From contig NZ_LGKG01000177.1 of NCBI RefSeq assembly GCF_001294335.1, positions 1-34,171 on the forward strand: a stretch of 34,171 bases of DNA, written 5' to 3'. Within the stretch, counting starts at the first letter, position 1. The number at the start of each line of letters is the position of its first letter. This DNA is from Streptomyces chattanoogensis. GTDB lineage: Bacteria; Actinomycetota; Actinomycetes; Streptomycetales; Streptomycetaceae. The notes under the pieces were generated by a model. That model worked only from the letters and a program-made list of their open reading frames with translations, had not been told where the DNA came from and searched no databases. Both the position numbers and the translations under genes were made by a program. Shown here one piece after another: positions 8,512 to 16,214 of this stretch.

Positions 8512-10526
8512 GCGGGGATCTCCAGAGGGTCGAGCTGGTTCGCTTTCCGGATCTCGTCGACGATACGGCCGATGATCTCCGTGATACCGAAGTCCTTGGG
8601 TGTGAACACGGCCGCTACGCCGGCTTCCCGGAGGGCCGCCGCGTCGGCGGACGGAATGATGCCGCCGACGATGACGGGGACGTCGTCCACGCCGGTACGG
8701 CGCAGCCGGGCCAGTACGTCCGGCACCAGCTCGGCGTGCGAACCGGACAGGATCGACAGCCCCACGCAGTGCACGTCCTCGGCGACGGCCGCCGAGACGA
8801 TCTGCTCCGGGGTCAGCCGGATGCCCTGGTAGACCACCTCGAAGCCGGCGTCCCGGGCGCGCACGGCGATCTGCTCGGCGCCGTTGCTGTGCCCGTCCAG
8901 GCCGGGCTTGCCGACCAGCAGCCGCAGTTTGCCGGCGCCGAGGTCGGCGGCTGTCTTCGCGACCTTCTCGCGAACGAGCGCGAGCGGGCTGCCCCGCTCG
9001 GCCACGACCGCCACCGGCGCGCCCGAGACCCCGGTGGGCGCCCGGAACTCGCCGAACACATCCCGCAGCGCCCAGGCCCACTCACCGGTCGTCACCCCGG
9101 CGCGCGCGCACTCCAGGGTCGCCGCGAAGAGGTTGCCGTCGCCCGCCGCGGTCTTCTTCAGCACCGACAGCGACTCCTGGGCGCGCCCCTCGTCCCGGTT
9201 GTCCCGCCACTCGTGCAGGGCCTGGACGACGCGCGCCTCATTGGCCGGATCGACCGTCATGATGGCGGTGTCCAGATCCGCGGTGAGCGGATTGGGCTCG
9301 CTGGACTCGAAGCAGTTGACGCCGACGATCTTCTCCTCGCCGGCCTCGATCCGTGCCCGGCGTTCGGCATGCGAGGAGACCAGCTGCGACTTGAGATAGC
9401 CGGACTCGACGGCCGCCATCGCGCCGCCCATCTCCTGGATCCGCTCGATCTCGGCCAGGCACTCCTCGACGAGGGCGTCCACCTTGGCCTCGATGACATG
9501 CGACCCGGCGAAGATGTCCTCGTACTCCAGCAGGTCGCTCTCATGGGCGAGGACCTGCTGGATCCGCAGCGACCACTGCTGGTCCCAGGGCCGGGGCAGG
9601 CCCAGCGCCTCGTTCCAGGCGGGGAGCTGGACGGCACGGGCGCGGGCGTCCTTGCTCAGCGTCACCGCCAGCATCTCCAGCACGATCCGCTGGACGTTGT
9701 TCTCCGGCTGCGCCTCGGTCAGCCCCAGCGAGTTGACCTGGACGCCGTAGCGGAACCGGCGGTGCTTGGGGTTCTCGATGCCGTAGCGCTCGCGGGTGAT
9801 CTTGTCCCAGATGCGGCCGAAGGCGCGCATCTTGCACATCTCCTCGACGAACCGGACCCCCGCGTTCACGAAGAACGAGATCCGGGCGACCACATCGCCC
9901 TTCCGGTCGTCCGGGACCTGCCCCGACGCGAACACCGCGTCCAGCACGGCGATCGCGGTGGACATCGCGTACGAGATCTCCTGGACCGGAGTGGCCCCCG
10001 CCTCCTGCAGGTGGTAGCTGCAGATGTTGATCGGGTTCCACTTCGGGATGTTGTTGACCGTGTACGCGATCATGTCGGTGGTCAGGCGCAGCGAAGGCCC
10101 CGGCGGGAACACATGCGTCCCGCGCGACAGGTACTCCTTGACGATGTCGTTCTGCGTCGTCCCCTGGAGCTTGGCGGTGACCTCTTCGCCGCCCTGCTCC
10201 TCCGCGACCACCTGGTAGAGAGCCAGCAGCCACATGGCGGTGGCGTTGATGGTCATCGAGGTGTTCATCTGCTCCAGGGGTATGTCCTGGAACAGCCGCC
10301 GCATATCGCCGAGATGGGACACCGGGACCCCGACCCGGCCGACCTCGCCGCGGGCGAGGATGTGGTCGGGGTCGTAACCGGTCTGCGTCGGGAGGTCGAA
10401 CGCGACCGACAGGCCGGTCTGGCCCTTGGCGAGGTTGCGCCGGTACAGCTCGTTGGACGCCTCGGCGGTGGAGTGCCCGGCGTACGTCCGCATCAGCCAC
10501 GGACGATCCTTCTGACGCTCAGTCAT
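8508..10526 (-). CDS. meaA: Ethylmalonyl-CoA mutase, adenosylcobalamin-dependent
   Basis: A 672-residue single-chain mutase that rearranges (2R)-ethylmalonyl-CoA to (2S)-methylsuccinyl-CoA. The N-terminal TIM barrel begins RPWLMRTYAGHSTAEASNEL and has the substrate-site stretch GLSVAFDLPTQTGYD. The C-terminal B12-binding domain, roughly the last 140 residues, has the base-off signature GKPGLDGHSNGAEQIA (DGH..G), then SILSGSH and VGGIIP. Length is close to MeaA/Ecm and shorter than the large subunit of methylmalonyl-CoA mutase. It lies 51 bases after ccr, whose product supplies its substrate. An ethylmalonyl-CoA epimerase is also needed by the pathway and is not in this window. Confidence 0.93.
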   Translation of the reverse strand: MTERQKDRPWLMRTYAGHSTAEASNELYRRNLAKGQTGLSVAFDLPTQTGYDPDHILARGEVGRVGVPVSHLGDMRRLFQDIPLEQMNTSMTINATAMWLLALYQVVAEEQGGEEVTAKLQGTTQNDIVKEYLSRGTHVFPPGPSLRLTTDMIAYTVNNIPKWNPINICSYHLQEAGATPVQEISYAMSTAIAVLDAVFASGQVPDDRKGDVVARISFFVNAGVRFVEEMCKMRAFGRIWDKITRERYGIENPKHRRFRYGVQVNSLGLTEAQPENNVQRIVLEMLAVTLSKDARARAVQLPAWNEALGLPRPWDQQWSLRIQQVLAHESDLLEYEDIFAGSHVIEAKVDALVEECLAEIERIQEMGGAMAAVESGYLKSQLVSSHAERRARIEAGEEKIVGVNCFESSEPNPLTADLDTAIMTVDPANEARVVQALHEWRDNRDEGRAQESLSVLKKTAAGDGNLFAATLECARAGVTTGEWAWALRDVFGEFRAPTGVSGAPVAVVAERGSPLALVREKVAKTAADLGAGKLRLLVGKPGLDGHSNGAEQIAVRARDAGFEVVYQGIRLTPEQIVSAAVAEDVHCVGLSILSGSHAELVPDVLARLRRTGVDDVPVIVGGIIPSADAAALREAGVAAVFTPKDFGITEIIGRIVDEIRKANQLDPLEIPA

Positions 10527-10577
10527 ATGTGACCCGTATCTTCGTCGATCAGACGCTGACGTGCCGACGCCGGGGCG

Positions 10578-11915
10578 TCAGATGTTGCGGAACCGGTTGA
10601 TGGCGTCGAGGTGCTTGGCGCGCATCTCCTCGTCGCGGACGCCCATCCCCTCCTCGGGCGCCAGGGCCAGCACGCCGACCTTGCCCTGGTGCAGATTGCG
10701 GTGCACGTCGTACGCCGCCTGCCCGGTCTCCTCGAGGGTGTACGTCTTGGAGAGCGTCGGGTGGATCTTGCCCTTGGCGATCAGGCGGTTGGCCTCCCAG
10801 GCCTCGCGGTAGTTGGCGAAGTGGGAGCCGATGATGCGCTTCAGGGACATCCACAGGTAGCGGTTGTCGTACTCGTGCATGTAGCCCGAGGTGGATGCGC
10901 AGGTGGTGATGGTGCCGCCCTTGCGGGTCACGTAGACGCTGGCGCCGAAGGTCTCGCGGCCGGGGTGCTCGAAGACGATGTCGATGTCCTCGCCACCGGT
11001 GAATTCGCGGATGCGCTTGCCGAAGCGCTTCCACTCCTTCGGGTCCTGGGTGCGCTCGTCCTTCCAGAACTTGTAGCCCTCGGCGTTGCGGTCGATGATC
11101 GCCTCGGCGCCCATCTTGCGGCAGATCTCCGCCTTCTGGTCGGACGAGACGACACAGATCGGGTTGGCGCCGCCGGCCAGGGCGAACTGCGTGGCGTACG
11201 AGCCGAGGCCGCCGCTGGCGCCCCAGATCAGGACGTTGTCGCCCTGCTTCATCCCGGCGCCGTTGCGGGAGACCAGCTGGCGGTACGCGGTGGAGTTGAC
11301 CAGACCGGGCGCCGCCGCCTCCTCCCAGCTCAGGTGCCGCGGCTTGGGCATCAGCTGGTTGGACTTGACCAGCGCGATCTCGGCGAGGCCGCCGAAGTTG
11401 GTCTCGAAGCCCCAGATGCGCTGCTCGGGGTCGAGCATGGTGTCGTTGTGCCCGTCGGAGGACTCCAGCTCGACGGACAGACAGTGCGCGACGACCTCGT
11501 CGCCGGGGTGCCAGGAGTTGACGCCCGGACCGGTGCGCAGGACGACGCCGGCCAGGTCGGAGCCGATGACGTGGTACGGCAGGTCGTGCCGCTTGGTGAG
11601 CGGGGAGAGCTTGCCGTAGCGCTCCAGGAACCCGAACGTGGACAGCGGCTCGAAGATCGAGGTCCAGACGCTGTTGTAGTTCACGGAGGAGGCCATCACG
11701 GCCACCAGGGCCTCACCGGGCCCCAGTTCGGGCACCGGCACCTCGTCGAGGTGCAGCGACTTGCGCGGGTCCTTCTCCTTGGTGGACAGGCCGGCGAACA
11801 TCTCGGTCTCGTCCTTGTGCACGGTCACCGCGCGGTAGGACTCGGGGATGGTCAGCGCGGCGAAGTCGTCGCTGGTGGTGTCGGGCGCGAGGATCGCGTC
11901 CAGGATTTCGTTCAC
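10578..11915 (-). CDS. ccr: Crotonyl-CoA carboxylase/reductase
   Basis: A 445-residue medium-chain dehydrogenase/reductase. It reduces crotonyl-CoA with NADPH and captures CO2 to form (2S)-ethylmalonyl-CoA, for the pathway or as a polyketide extender unit. The NADPH loop is WGASGGLGSYATQFA. With the GTG start at 11913-11915 (GGAGG seven bases upstream) the CO2-binding residues reported for the Kitasatospora setae enzyme fall at the same numbers: N81, F170, E171 and H365. That supports both the carboxylase call and the start codon, and argues against a plain enoyl reductase. It is the first gene of a five-gene minus-strand operon. Confidence 0.97.
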   Translation of the reverse strand: MNEILDAILAPDTTSDDFAALTIPESYRAVTVHKDETEMFAGLSTKEKDPRKSLHLDEVPVPELGPGEALVAVMASSVNYNSVWTSIFEPLSTFGFLERYGKLSPLTKRHDLPYHVIGSDLAGVVLRTGPGVNSWHPGDEVVAHCLSVELESSDGHNDTMLDPEQRIWGFETNFGGLAEIALVKSNQLMPKPRHLSWEEAAAPGLVNSTAYRQLVSRNGAGMKQGDNVLIWGASGGLGSYATQFALAGGANPICVVSSDQKAEICRKMGAEAIIDRNAEGYKFWKDERTQDPKEWKRFGKRIREFTGGEDIDIVFEHPGRETFGASVYVTRKGGTITTCASTSGYMHEYDNRYLWMSLKRIIGSHFANYREAWEANRLIAKGKIHPTLSKTYTLEETGQAAYDVHRNLHQGKVGVLALAPEEGMGVRDEEMRAKHLDAINRFRNI

Positions 11916-12083
11916 GGGGTGCCTCCGGCGAAGCGCGCTTTGGGGAACGGCTTGAGGGAACGTCGGGGGTGGTGCAGGGGTGGTGCCGTCGGTTCGGCCG
12001 GTGTGGCGGTGGCGCTGGTGGCGCGGGTGTGATGCCTGTGACGCAGGCGTCCGGGCGGCGGCCGCGAAGGGCTGCTGGGACAG

Positions 12084-12111
12084 CCGGTGCACGGGGTGTG
12101 CTGTGCACCGG
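12084..12111 (-). other. Stem-loop in the predicted ccr 5' leader
   Basis: CCGGTGCAC (12084-12092) pairs perfectly with GTGCACCGG (12103-12111) around a 10-base loop. If the promoter at 12128-12156 is used, the hairpin begins about 10 bases into a leader of roughly 205 bases before the ccr GTG. No known riboswitch consensus was recognised in the leader. Its role is unknown. Confidence 0.45.
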
Positions 12112-12127
12112 TCGCCCGGACCCCTTC

Positions 12128-12156
12128 AACGTATGACACCGCGTGCCAGGTGGCAA
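12128..12156 (-). promoter_or_regulatory. Predicted vegetative promoter of the ccr operon
   Basis: On the minus strand TTGCCA (plus coordinates 12151-12156) is followed after exactly 17 bases by TACGTT (12128-12133). This is a good match to the -35/-10 pattern of the main sigma factor. Transcription would start near 12121, about 205 bases before the ccr start codon. Confidence 0.55.
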
Positions 12157-12170
12157 GACACTGAGTGCCA
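12134..12170. promoter_or_regulatory. Two candidate operators over the ccr promoter
   Basis: TGACACCGCGTGCCA (12134-12148) and AGACACTGAGTGCCA (12156-12170) share 11 of 15 positions, and each is a partial palindrome (GACAC..GTGCC). Their centres are 22 bp apart, about two helical turns. The first lies inside the -35/-10 spacer, the second just upstream of the -35. This is the geometry of a repressor site; the TetR gene at 12378-13181 is the obvious candidate regulator. Binding itself is inferred. Confidence 0.5.
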
Positions 12171-12202
12171 TGAATTTCTCGCTTGAGAAACCTGGCGTTC
12201 AG

Positions 12203-12239
12203 ATGAGCGAAATGAGCGATGATCGATGAGCGATGATCG
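12203..12239. repeat. Tandem 14-bp repeat upstream of ccr
   Basis: ATGAGCGATGATCG occurs twice in tandem (12212-12225 and 12226-12239), preceded by a shortened copy, ATGAGCGAA (12203-12211). It lies about 50-80 bp upstream of the predicted ccr -35 box. It may be a regulatory array or a slippage product; no function can be assigned. Confidence 0.6.
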
Positions 12240-12320
12240 TTCATGCGGGAGAGGGCCGGGGGAGGGCCGGGGAAGGCCGGAGAAGGTCAACTCCCCCTGC
12301 ATCACGGTGAATTCAGCAAT

Positions 12321-12355
12321 GAGGGGCGCCCGGCGATATCCGCCGGGCGCCCCTC
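12321..12355 (-). terminator. Terminator after the tetR gene
   Basis: A perfect 15-bp stem, GAGGGGCGCCCGGCG (12321-12335) with 12341-12355, has a 5-base loop ATATC. It begins 23 bases past the tetR stop and separates that gene from the ccr promoter region. Confidence 0.8.
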
Positions 12356-12377
12356 CATCCGGGTCTTGGTGCCGGTG

Positions 12378-13181
12378 TCAGCGCTTCTTCAGCGCCCGCT
12401 CAATGGTGCGCATCACTTCGTCCAGCGGCGCATCCGTACGCGCCACCGCCACCAGCACCTCCCCCTCCCGCGAGACCGCGGCCGGCGCGGCGGTCTCCCC
12501 GGTGGTGGTGCGCCCCGCGCCGATGCCCGTGCCGAACGTCTCCCGGACGATCTCGAAGGCATGGTCCAGCTGGGCCTCGACATCGCCCTCGGCGCCCGCG
12601 CGCAGCCAGCGGCGCAGGACGTGGTTGTGGGCGGTGACCACGGCGGAGGCGGCGACCTCGGCGAGCAGCGGGTCGTCGTCGCCCTCGCGGTGGGCGCCCT
12701 CGTCGAAGTGGCCGAGGAGGTAGCGGGTGAAGAGGCGTTCGTAGCGGGCGACCGAGGCGATCTCGGCCTCGCGCAGGGTGGGGACCTCGCGGGTGAGGCG
12801 GTAGCGGGCGACGGAGACGGCCGGGGCGGCCGCGTACATCCGCATGACCTCCTTGATGCCGCGGCAGACCGTGTCGAGGGGGTTCTCGTGCGGCGGGGCG
12901 GCGTCGAGGACGGCCTCGGCGCGCACGAGGGTGTCGTCGTGGTCGGGGAAGATCGCCTCTTCCTTGGAGCGGAAGTGGCGGAAGAAGGTGCGGCGGGCGA
13001 CCCCGGCGGCGGCCGCGATCTCGTCGACCGTGGTCGCCTCGTAGCCCTTGGTCGCGAACAGTTCCATGGCCGCTGCCGACAGTTCGCGGCGCATTTTCAG
13101 CCGTTGGGCGGCCGCGCGGCGGGTGCCGGGAGTGCTGGTGTCGGTGGCGTCGGAGGTCGGCGTACGAGCGGGCTGGGACAT
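12378..13181 (-). CDS. TetR-family transcriptional regulator
   Basis: A 267-residue regulator. The DNA-binding domain is in the N-terminal third: LFATKGYEATTVDEIAAAAGVARRTFFRHF contains the TetR helix-turn-helix, followed by the usual RSKEEAIF. The C-terminal ligand-binding part is Ala-rich and not specific. The ATG at 13179-13181 has no clear ribosome binding site, and an ATG 18 bases further upstream (MQYRPH) is an alternative; leaderless translation is possible. The gene lies upstream of the ccr operon, on the same strand, and downstream of the 3-hydroxyacyl-CoA dehydrogenase gene, with terminators on both sides. It is a likely regulator of ethylmalonyl-CoA pathway genes; a CoA ester ligand would make sense but is not shown. 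Confidence 0.88.
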   Translation of the reverse strand: MSQPARTPTSDATDTSTPGTRRAAAQRLKMRRELSAAAMELFATKGYEATTVDEIAAAAGVARRTFFRHFRSKEEAIFPDHDDTLVRAEAVLDAAPPHENPLDTVCRGIKEVMRMYAAAPAVSVARYRLTREVPTLREAEIASVARYERLFTRYLLGHFDEGAHREGDDDPLLAEVAASAVVTAHNHVLRRWLRAGAEGDVEAQLDHAFEIVRETFGTGIGAGRTTTGETAAPAAVSREGEVLVAVARTDAPLDEVMRTIERALKKR

Positions 13182-13289
13182 GTGGGGACGGTACTGCATA
13201 TTTACTCGGCCTGCGGCATCAGGTACCGGCTGCGCCCCCGTGACCTGGGACGGACCACCGGATCGAGGCTCCAGCAGTCCGCCCCACGT

Positions 13290-13312
13290 GCCCCCGGCGC
13301 GCGGCCGGGGGC
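13290..13312 (-). terminator. Terminator after the 3-hydroxyacyl-CoA dehydrogenase gene
   Basis: GCCCCCGGC (13290-13298) pairs perfectly with GCCGGGGGC (13304-13312) around the loop GCGCG. It begins 12 bases past the dehydrogenase stop codon and lies between it and the tetR start. Confidence 0.7.
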
Positions 13313-13323
13313 GCCCCCACCCG

Positions 13324-15156
13324 TCAGCGCTTGGCGTACTCACGGAAGCCGCGGCCGGTCTTGCGGCCGAGGCAGCCCGCCGCGACGAGATGCTCCAGCA
13401 GCGGCGCCGGGGCGAGCCCGGGGTCGCGGAACTCCGCGTGCAGCACCTTCTCGATGGCCAGGGAGACGTCCAGGCCGACGACGTCGAGGAGTTCGAACGG
13501 GCCCATCGGGTAGCCGCCGCCGAGCTTCATGGCGGCGTCGATGTCGTCCAGGGAGGCGTAGTGCTCCTGGACCATCTTGATCGCGTTGTTGAGGTACGGG
13601 AAGAGCAGCGCGTTGACGATGAAGCCGGCGCGGTCACCGCAGTCCACGGCGTGCTTGCGGACCTTGGCGCAGACGGCGCGGACGGTGGCGTGCACCTCGT
13701 CGGCCGTCAGGACCGTACGGACCACCTCGACCAGCTTCATGGCCGGGGCCGGGTTGAAGAAGTGCATGCCGATGACGTCCTGCGGGCGGGACGTGGCGCG
13801 GGCGCAGGCCACCACCGGCAGCGACGAGGTGGTGGTGGCGAGCACCGCGCCCGGCTTGCAGACCTTGTCCAGGGTCGCGAACAGCTGCTGCTTGATCCCG
13901 AGGTCCTCGGCCACCGCCTCGACGGCGAGATCGACGTCTGCGAAGGCGTCGAGCGAGCCGGCCGGGGTGATCGCGGCCAGCGCGGCATCGCGCGCCTCGG
14001 AGGTCATCCGGCCCTTGTCCACGGACCGGCCCAGCGACTTGGCGATCCGGGCCTTCGCCTTCTCCGCCTTCTCCGGGCTGCGGGCGGCCAGGACGACCTC
14101 GTAGCCCGCCTTGGCGAAGACCTCGGCGATGCCGCTGGCCATGGTGCCGGAGCCGGCGACGCCGACGGAGCGGACGGTGCGGCCCGCGGCCTGGCCGGCG
14201 GCCGCCGCGGGGGTCTCGGCATCCGGCACGACCGTGGCGCTGTCCGGCGCCTCGTACGTGTAGAAGCCGCGCCCCGCCTTACGGCCGGTCAGCCCGGCCT
14301 CGGCCAGCTGCCCCAGGATCGGCGCCGGGGCGTGCAGCCGGTCGTGCGACTCGGCGTACATCGCCTCCAGGACCGTACGGGCGGTGTCCACGCCGATCAG
14401 GTCGAGCAGGGCGAGCGGGCCCATCGGCAGACCGCAGCCCAGCCGCATGGCGGCGTCGATGTCCTCGCGGGTGGCGTACCGGGACTCGTACATCGCGGCG
14501 GCCTGGTTGAGGTAGCCGAAGAGCAGACCGTCGGCGACGAAGCCGGGGCGGTCGCCCACCGCGATGGGGTCCTTGCCCAGGTCGCGGGCGAGCTGGGTGA
14601 CGGCGGCGACCGCGGTCGGCGCGGTGAGCACCGAGGAGACCACCTCGACCAGCTTCATGGCCGGCGCGGGGTTGAAGAAATGCACGCCCAGCACCCGCTC
14701 GGGGCGCTGCGAATCGGCGGCGAGACGGGTCACCGACAGCGCGTTGGTGCCGGTGGCCAGGATGGCGTCCGGGCGGACGACGGTGTCCAGCTCGGCGAAG
14801 ACCTGCCGCTTCAGGTCGTAGTTCTCCGGCACGACCTCGATGACGAGATCGGCGTCCGCGGCGGCCTGGAGGTCGGAGAAGGTACGGAAACGGGCCAGGA
14901 CGTCCTGCCGCTCCCGCTCGGTGATCCGCTCGCGCTGCACGGCGCGGGCGGTGGCGGTCTCGAGGGCGGCGACGGCGTGCCGGGCCGCGGCCTCGTCGGT
15001 GTCGATGCCGATGACCTCGCGGCCGGCCCGGGCCAGCACCTCGGCGATACCGGTGCCCATGGTGCCCAGGCCCACGACGGCAACGGTGGAAAGGGACAGG
15101 GAAGTGACTTCGGCTGAGGGATCGGTGGCGAGATCAGGGGTGGACTGAGGGCCCAT
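13324..15156 (-). CDS. Double-length 3-hydroxyacyl-CoA dehydrogenase (two fused units)
   Basis: A 610-residue protein made of two complete 3-hydroxyacyl-CoA (3-hydroxybutyryl-CoA) dehydrogenase units. Each has a Rossmann NAD loop (GLGTMGTGIAEVLARAG at about 29-45; GSGTMASGIAEVFAKAG at about 345), the catalytic-His block (GVHFFNPAPAMKLVEVV; GMHFFNPAPAMKLVEVV), a C-terminal dimer domain with GP-L-LLD, and a final GRKxGRGF motif. The substrate-site Ser region differs between the units (TGTNALSV versus TTTSSLPV). It should interconvert acetoacetyl-CoA and 3-hydroxybutyryl-CoA, one step before crotonyl-CoA, the Ccr substrate. There is no hydratase domain, unlike FadB. The ATG at 15154-15156 has GGAG seven to eight bases upstream; longer in-frame starts give low-complexity sequence. 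Confidence 0.9.
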   Translation of the reverse strand: MGPQSTPDLATDPSAEVTSLSLSTVAVVGLGTMGTGIAEVLARAGREVIGIDTDEAAARHAVAALETATARAVQRERITERERQDVLARFRTFSDLQAAADADLVIEVVPENYDLKRQVFAELDTVVRPDAILATGTNALSVTRLAADSQRPERVLGVHFFNPAPAMKLVEVVSSVLTAPTAVAAVTQLARDLGKDPIAVGDRPGFVADGLLFGYLNQAAAMYESRYATREDIDAAMRLGCGLPMGPLALLDLIGVDTARTVLEAMYAESHDRLHAPAPILGQLAEAGLTGRKAGRGFYTYEAPDSATVVPDAETPAAAAGQAAGRTVRSVGVAGSGTMASGIAEVFAKAGYEVVLAARSPEKAEKAKARIAKSLGRSVDKGRMTSEARDAALAAITPAGSLDAFADVDLAVEAVAEDLGIKQQLFATLDKVCKPGAVLATTTSSLPVVACARATSRPQDVIGMHFFNPAPAMKLVEVVRTVLTADEVHATVRAVCAKVRKHAVDCGDRAGFIVNALLFPYLNNAIKMVQEHYASLDDIDAAMKLGGGYPMGPFELLDVVGLDVSLAIEKVLHAEFRDPGLAPAPLLEHLVAAGCLGRKTGRGFREYAKR

Positions 15157-15563
15157 CGCGAGACTCCAAGGGTGTTCCCCTGAGGCCAGGGGAGAAGTGA
15201 CGACTGAGGGTGTCCGCGCGGACGTGCCCGAATGCGGCGCGCAACGGCTTGAGGGATACGGCGGATGAGCCGCAAAGCCGCAGCGCTGCGGGCAGCGCCG
15301 GCGGTGCGGGAGCCACGGCGGGCCCTGTCCCGGAGCCGTGCCGTGGGCTTCCTGAAAATGTCGTGCGTGTGCGGTGCCGAACCGACTTCGAACCGACTTC
15401 ACTGGTCTGGCGGCTGCGTCACCGGCCGCCTGAGCAGGGGTGCTGCTCGTGCCAGAAGGTTAACCGGTGGGTAACCGGAGCGCCAGGGGTAGTGCGGGTC
15501 ATTAGGCTGTGGCGCAGACCACGTCGTCGGAACCGGGACGGCCCGGCGGGAGGGGAGCGACAA
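15157..15563. other. Divergent intergenic region with several short repeats, no gene
   Basis: A 407-bp gap lies between the dehydrogenase gene (minus) and the HEAT-repeat gene (plus). It holds a small hairpin in the dehydrogenase leader (CCCCTG-AGGC-CAGGGG, 15177-15192), a palindrome GTCCGCGCGGAC, an 11-bp tandem repeat CGAACCGACTT (15378-15388 and 15389-15399), and two copies of TAACCGG within 15459-15479. A possible -10 (TAGGCT, 15505-15510) for the HEAT gene lacks a clear -35. Reading frames through it are low-complexity and unconvincing. Confidence 0.5.
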
Positions 15564-16190
15564 ATGGAAGAGGCATTCCACGAGTTGACGGACCGGGTGC
15601 GCGCCGAGCTCCGCTCCCCGGACGATCTCGCCGCCTACGAGCGGCTGCTCGGACTCGCCCGGAAGAACACCCCGGCCGGCCGCGAGGAGCTGGCCCGGGT
15701 GCTGGTCGCCGTCGAACGGCCCCTGTGGGCACGGGAGATCGCGGCCTACGTCCTCGGCTGCGCCGGCGACCGGCGCGCCTTCGAGACCCTCGTCCTGCTG
15801 CTGAACTACCGCGAACCGGTCCGCTGCGCCACCGCGGCACACGCCCTGGGGCGCCTGGGGGATCCGCGCACCGCCCGTGCCGCGGCCGCGCTCGCCACCA
15901 ACCCCCTGCGCACCGCCTACGCGCTGCACCCCGTCCGGCTCCTCGCCGAACTCCGCGCACCCCAGTCCGTACCGGCCCTGATCGCGACCCTGGACCGCCT
16001 GCTGACCCCCAACAACCCGTACTGGCGGGTGGCCCTCGCCTGCGTCGAGGGCCTCGGCGCCCTGGGCGACCGCCGCGCGGTCCCCACCCTCACCGCCGCC
16101 ACCGCGCACCCGCGTCTGGCAGCGGCCGCGGCGGCGTCGCTGGCGCGCCTGGGGGTGCATGAGGACGAGGAGCAAAACGGCGGTACATGA
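15564..16190 (+). CDS. HEAT-repeat protein
   Basis: A 208-residue, Ala/Leu/Arg-rich helical protein. From about residue 60 on there are several HEAT/PBS-lyase-type repeats, for example REPVRCATAAHALGRLGDPR, then APQSVPALIATLDRLL and a final GDRRAVPTLTAATAHPRLAA. Such proteins form a curved scaffold for protein-protein contacts and usually have no enzymatic activity. The ATG at 15564 is preceded by GGGAGGGGAG. It converges on the radical SAM gene with only 24 bases between the two stops. Partner and process are unknown. Confidence 0.8.
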   Translation: MEEAFHELTDRVRAELRSPDDLAAYERLLGLARKNTPAGREELARVLVAVERPLWAREIAAYVLGCAGDRRAFETLVLLLNYREPVRCATAAHALGRLGDPRTARAAAALATNPLRTAYALHPVRLLAELRAPQSVPALIATLDRLLTPNNPYWRVALACVEGLGALGDRRAVPTLTAATAHPRLAAAAAASLARLGVHEDEEQNGGT

Positions 16191-16214
16191 CGCTGGCGCC
16201 GGGGACGGGACGGT

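Noticed and set aside
8736..10532. 598-codon open frame on the plus strand
   Set aside because: It is fully antisense to meaA, with the low-complexity composition of GC-rich shadow frames.
11916..12127. Cobalamin riboswitch before ccr-meaA
   Set aside because: I looked for a B12-box-like element and multi-stem core in the leader and found only one simple hairpin.
13048..15117. 689-codon open frame on the plus strand
   Set aside because: It is antisense to the double dehydrogenase and the tetR start; no recognisable domain.
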